Source: Actinomycetota bacterium (GTDB lineage Bacteria > Actinomycetota > Actinomycetes > Streptosporangiales > Streptosporangiaceae). Taken from it: 7,592 nt of DNA. The notes beneath the pieces are model-generated. The model saw nothing but the letters and a program-made list of their open reading frames with translations. It did no database searches and was not told where the DNA came from. A program made the position numbers and the translations under genes. This document shows positions 6,167 through 7,592 of the stretch, piece by piece (position 1 is the first letter of the stretch; each line of letters begins with the position of its first letter). The DNA lies in the NCBI GenBank assembly GCA_003541285.1, contig DPMS01000659.1:1-7592 (forward strand), given 5' to 3'.

Positions 6167-7072
6167 TCAGCGTGCTGGCTCATACGCCACCCCCATGCGC
6201 TGGAATGCCGACCTGATGGTGGCCGCGACTGCCCGCTGTCCGTCCTCGCGGACCAGCCCGATCTTGGCGGCTGCGTCCGTCAGCGCCTGCCCGGCCGCGC
6301 CCGCGTCCAGGTCCCCGTCGGCTACCAGTTCACCCACCCGCAGGCTGGCCCAGAACAGGAGCCGGTTCCGTTCACCGCGTTGCGCGGTGAGAAGGAACTC
6401 GATAATCCCGTGCAGCCGGGCCCACGTGGGCGCGCCGCCGTGGCCGGTCACGGTGCCGGTAGCCGGTGCGGGGGGCGGCCCGGCCAGGCCGGCGATCCAG
6501 CGGGGGATGACCGGCAGCTGGTCCGGCTCGGCCCAGACCATATACCCGGGTGAACCCGGGCAGGTGCCACGTGTGCGCAGTTCGACTGCCCGGCAGCGCG
6601 CCAGCGGGCCCATGCGTACCGGGTGGGCGGGATCGGCCCGGTACCACAGGTGCCACCCGGGAAGGTGCCCGCTGCCGTGGTGGCCGGGTGTGCGCACCGA
6701 CACGGTGGCGGACAGGTCAGGCAACGTCCCGGCCTCCACCGCCCGGTCGCTCAGCCAGCGCAGCGCGTCGATCATCGGCGTGCCGTCCACCGCCGCGGGG
6801 GTATCGATGTCGACCAGGATCAGCTCTCCGTGGCCGAGCAGTTCACCACCCCGGCGGCCAATATGAGCGTCCAGGCCGGGCGTCCAGCGAAGGCCCCGCC
6901 GCCCGGTGAGCTGGTAAACGTTGCGCTGCGCCCGGTGGGCGGGCACCGGCAGGCCTGCGGCTGTGAAGGCGCCTGAGCTGACCTGGGCGGGCTCACGCCG
7001 GCCGGGTGCCTGCCGGGGCACGAACATCGCGCCGCGCAGCACGGCTGGCACCACGTACTGCCGGGTGTTCAT
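6167..7072 (-). CDS. Bifunctional DNA primase/polymerase (Prim-Pol, AEP superfamily) protein
   Basis: The 301-residue protein (from ATG 7072) has the Prim-Pol layout. The metal-binding acidic pair is VDID at 87-90 (D88, D90), preceded by GHGELIL. The nucleotide-binding histidine lies in PGWHLWY (H141). The third motif region reads VELRTRGTCPGSPGY (163-177), with E164 where an Asp is usual. A C-terminal helical domain has GERNRLLFWASLRVGELV (233-250) and ends ATIRSAFQRMG. Such proteins prime and extend DNA; in actinomycetes they are found in integrative conjugative elements and phages, often without a fused helicase, as here. I prefer ATG 7072 to the in-frame GTG 7111, because a GGGAG site sits 7 nt upstream and residues encoded before it look like leader sequence. 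The gene had a coupled downstream partner, now destroyed by the IS110 junction. It appears intact, though its cognate helicase, origin and integrase are not in view. Confidence 0.88.
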   Translation of the reverse strand: MNTRQYVVPAVLRGAMFVPRQAPGRREPAQVSSGAFTAAGLPVPAHRAQRNVYQLTGRRGLRWTPGLDAHIGRRGGELLGHGELILVDIDTPAAVDGTPMIDALRWLSDRAVEAGTLPDLSATVSVRTPGHHGSGHLPGWHLWYRADPAHPVRMGPLARCRAVELRTRGTCPGSPGYMVWAEPDQLPVIPRWIAGLAGPPPAPATGTVTGHGGAPTWARLHGIIEFLLTAQRGERNRLLFWASLRVGELVADGDLDAGAAGQALTDAAAKIGLVREDGQRAVAATIRSAFQRMGVAYEPAR

Positions 7073-7154
7073 GCTCCCGCTCCCGCCTCCTGGTAGCCAC
7101 GGTAGGTGCACCGCACAACTACCCAGACTTTCCCGCCGAGGTTATGGTCGCGCC
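7073..7154. promoter_or_regulatory. Divergent intergenic region between Prim-Pol and HAD phosphatase genes
   Basis: These 82 bp separate two outward-facing genes, so promoters for both are expected here. An 8-bp palindrome GGTGCACC lies at 7105-7112. On the minus strand TTGTGC near 7118 could be a -35 box, but the hexamer 17 bp downstream is a weak -10. No clear operator or terminator is visible. Confidence 0.3.
7074..7091 (-). promoter_or_regulatory. Ribosome binding region of Prim-Pol gene
   Basis: On the minus strand AGGAGG (7091-7086) and GGGAG (7084-7080) precede ATG 7072 with 13 and 7 nt spacing. The purine-rich run lies inside the longer GTG-7111 reading and therefore argues for the ATG as start. 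Confidence 0.55.
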
Positions 7155-7592
7155 ATGCGGCGCATCAGTGGGGTGCTGATCGATATCGATGGCGTGCTGA
7201 CCGTGTCGTGGAAGCCGCTGGCGGGGGCGGTCCCGGCGCTGCAGCGGCTGCATGAGGTGGGGCTGCCGCTGGCTCTGGTGACCAACACCACCTCGCGGAC
7301 GCGGGCATCGATCGCGGCGGCGCTGGCGGAGGCGGGCTTTGCGGTCACCGCCAGAGACATTCTCACCGCGCCGGTCATCGCGGCCAGCTACCTGGCCGAG
7401 CACTATCCGGGTGCCCGGTGCCTGCTGCTCAACAGCGGGGACATCGGCGAGGATCTGGCGGGAGTGGCGCTCGCTGGGGCGGACGATCCCGCCGTTGACC
7501 TGGTGCTGGTCGGCGGCGCTGGCCCGGAGTTCAGCTACCAGGCGCTCAACGCGGCCTTCGGCCATCTGCAGCGCGGGGCCAGGCTGGTCGCC
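7155..7592 (+). CDS. HAD superfamily subfamily IIA phosphatase (LHPP/NagD-like), partial
   Basis: The first 146 codons are in the window, and the frame is open to the edge. HAD motif I is LIDIDGVLT (8-16): D10 is the expected nucleophile and D12 the acid/base. Motif II is LVTNTTSRTR (41-50) with T43. The later GGAGPEFSYQALNAAF followed by LQRGARLVA matches the subfamily IIA cap region (NagD, phosphoglycolate and pyridoxal phosphatases, LHPP). Full-length members are about 250-280 residues, so roughly half is visible. The likely role is hydrolysis of a small phosphorylated metabolite or a phospho-amino acid; the substrate cannot be told. ATG 7155 places motif I at the usual distance from the N-terminus. 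The nearer upstream ATG 7144 is out of frame. No strong ribosome binding site is seen (GAGG near 7139-7142 is distant), so translation may be leaderless. Codon use is typical of the host, unlike the decayed region to the left. Confidence 0.88.
   Translation, partial: MRRISGVLIDIDGVLTVSWKPLAGAVPALQRLHEVGLPLALVTNTTSRTRASIAAALAEAGFAVTARDILTAPVIAASYLAEHYPGARCLLLNSGDIGEDLAGVALAGADDPAVDLVLVGGAGPEFSYQALNAAFGHLQRGARLVA

Larger units (their letters stand above)
6028..6183 (-). pseudogene. 5' stub of gene downstream of Prim-Pol, cut by IS110 junction
   Basis: ATG at 6183 opens a minus-strand frame that overlaps the last 17 bp of the Prim-Pol gene (ATGAGCCAGCACGCTGA). It has a GGGGGTGG ribosome binding site 3 nt upstream (6194-6187), a classic translationally coupled operon junction. 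It begins MSQHADHAAKITAATS, which looks like a genuine actinomycete coding start. At about codon 14-15 it runs into the reverse strand of the IS110 fragment, where it continues as meaningless chimeric sequence to TGA at 6030-6028 (51 residues in all). The native gene is thus lost beyond ~6141. I cannot name it from 14 residues; by position it would be a replication, regulatory or excision partner of the primase. Confidence 0.55.

Noticed and set aside
6195..6866. 223-residue plus-strand frame opposite the Prim-Pol gene
   Set aside because: Mirror of a well-supported Prim-Pol coding sequence, with no recognisable motif.
7119..7565. 148-residue minus-strand frame opposite the HAD phosphatase
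   Set aside because: The plus strand shows clear HAD motifs I and II; the minus frame is Arg/Gln-rich noise.

Overview
The window is very GC-rich, with strong G/C preference at third codon positions, and its gene families are typical of Actinomycetota (a Streptomyces/Streptosporangiales-like actinomycete is the best guess; the genus cannot be read from this sequence alone). It looks like an accessory, mosaic region: large multidomain signalling or immunity-type ATPase/GTPase genes, followed by decayed DNA, an insertion-sequence remnant, a mobile-element-type primase gene, and the edge of what may be ordinary metabolic sequence.

Left part (1-5334): two very large genes stand head to head. On the minus strand, an 886-codon open frame (2660 down past position 1, almost complete) encodes a TIR domain, an nSTAND1-type P-loop NTPase and a WD40-like beta-propeller. 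On the plus strand, 2644-5334 encodes a ROCO protein (short leucine-rich repeats, Roc GTPase, COR domain, Cys cluster, C-terminal domain). Both architectures are sensor-switch-effector designs like those of plant and animal innate immunity. As written, their 5' ends overlap by 17 bp. The start of the ROCO gene is poorly supported, and its repeat domain looks truncated.

Middle (5335-6183): no intact gene. It holds three short direct repeats and a 10-bp hairpin just after the ROCO stop, a minus-strand pseudogene with frame changes and an internal stop, and the left part of an IS110-family element: a structured non-coding end (candidate bridge-RNA region), a good ribosome binding site, and only the first ~15 codons of the transposase. 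The break point also cuts off a minus-strand gene that had been translationally coupled to the next gene.

Right part (6167-7592): an intact minus-strand gene for a bifunctional primase-polymerase (Prim-Pol/AEP) protein of the kind carried by actinomycete integrative elements and phages, then an 82-bp divergent intergenic region and the first 146 codons of a plus-strand HAD subfamily IIA phosphatase (LHPP/NagD-like) that runs off the window.

The TIR-STAND/ROCO pair is the most promising candidate for a joint system (abortive infection or programmed cell death). That they act together is inferred from adjacency, orientation and domain logic only. The primase, the IS remnant and the pseudogene suggest that the region has gained and lost mobile DNA.
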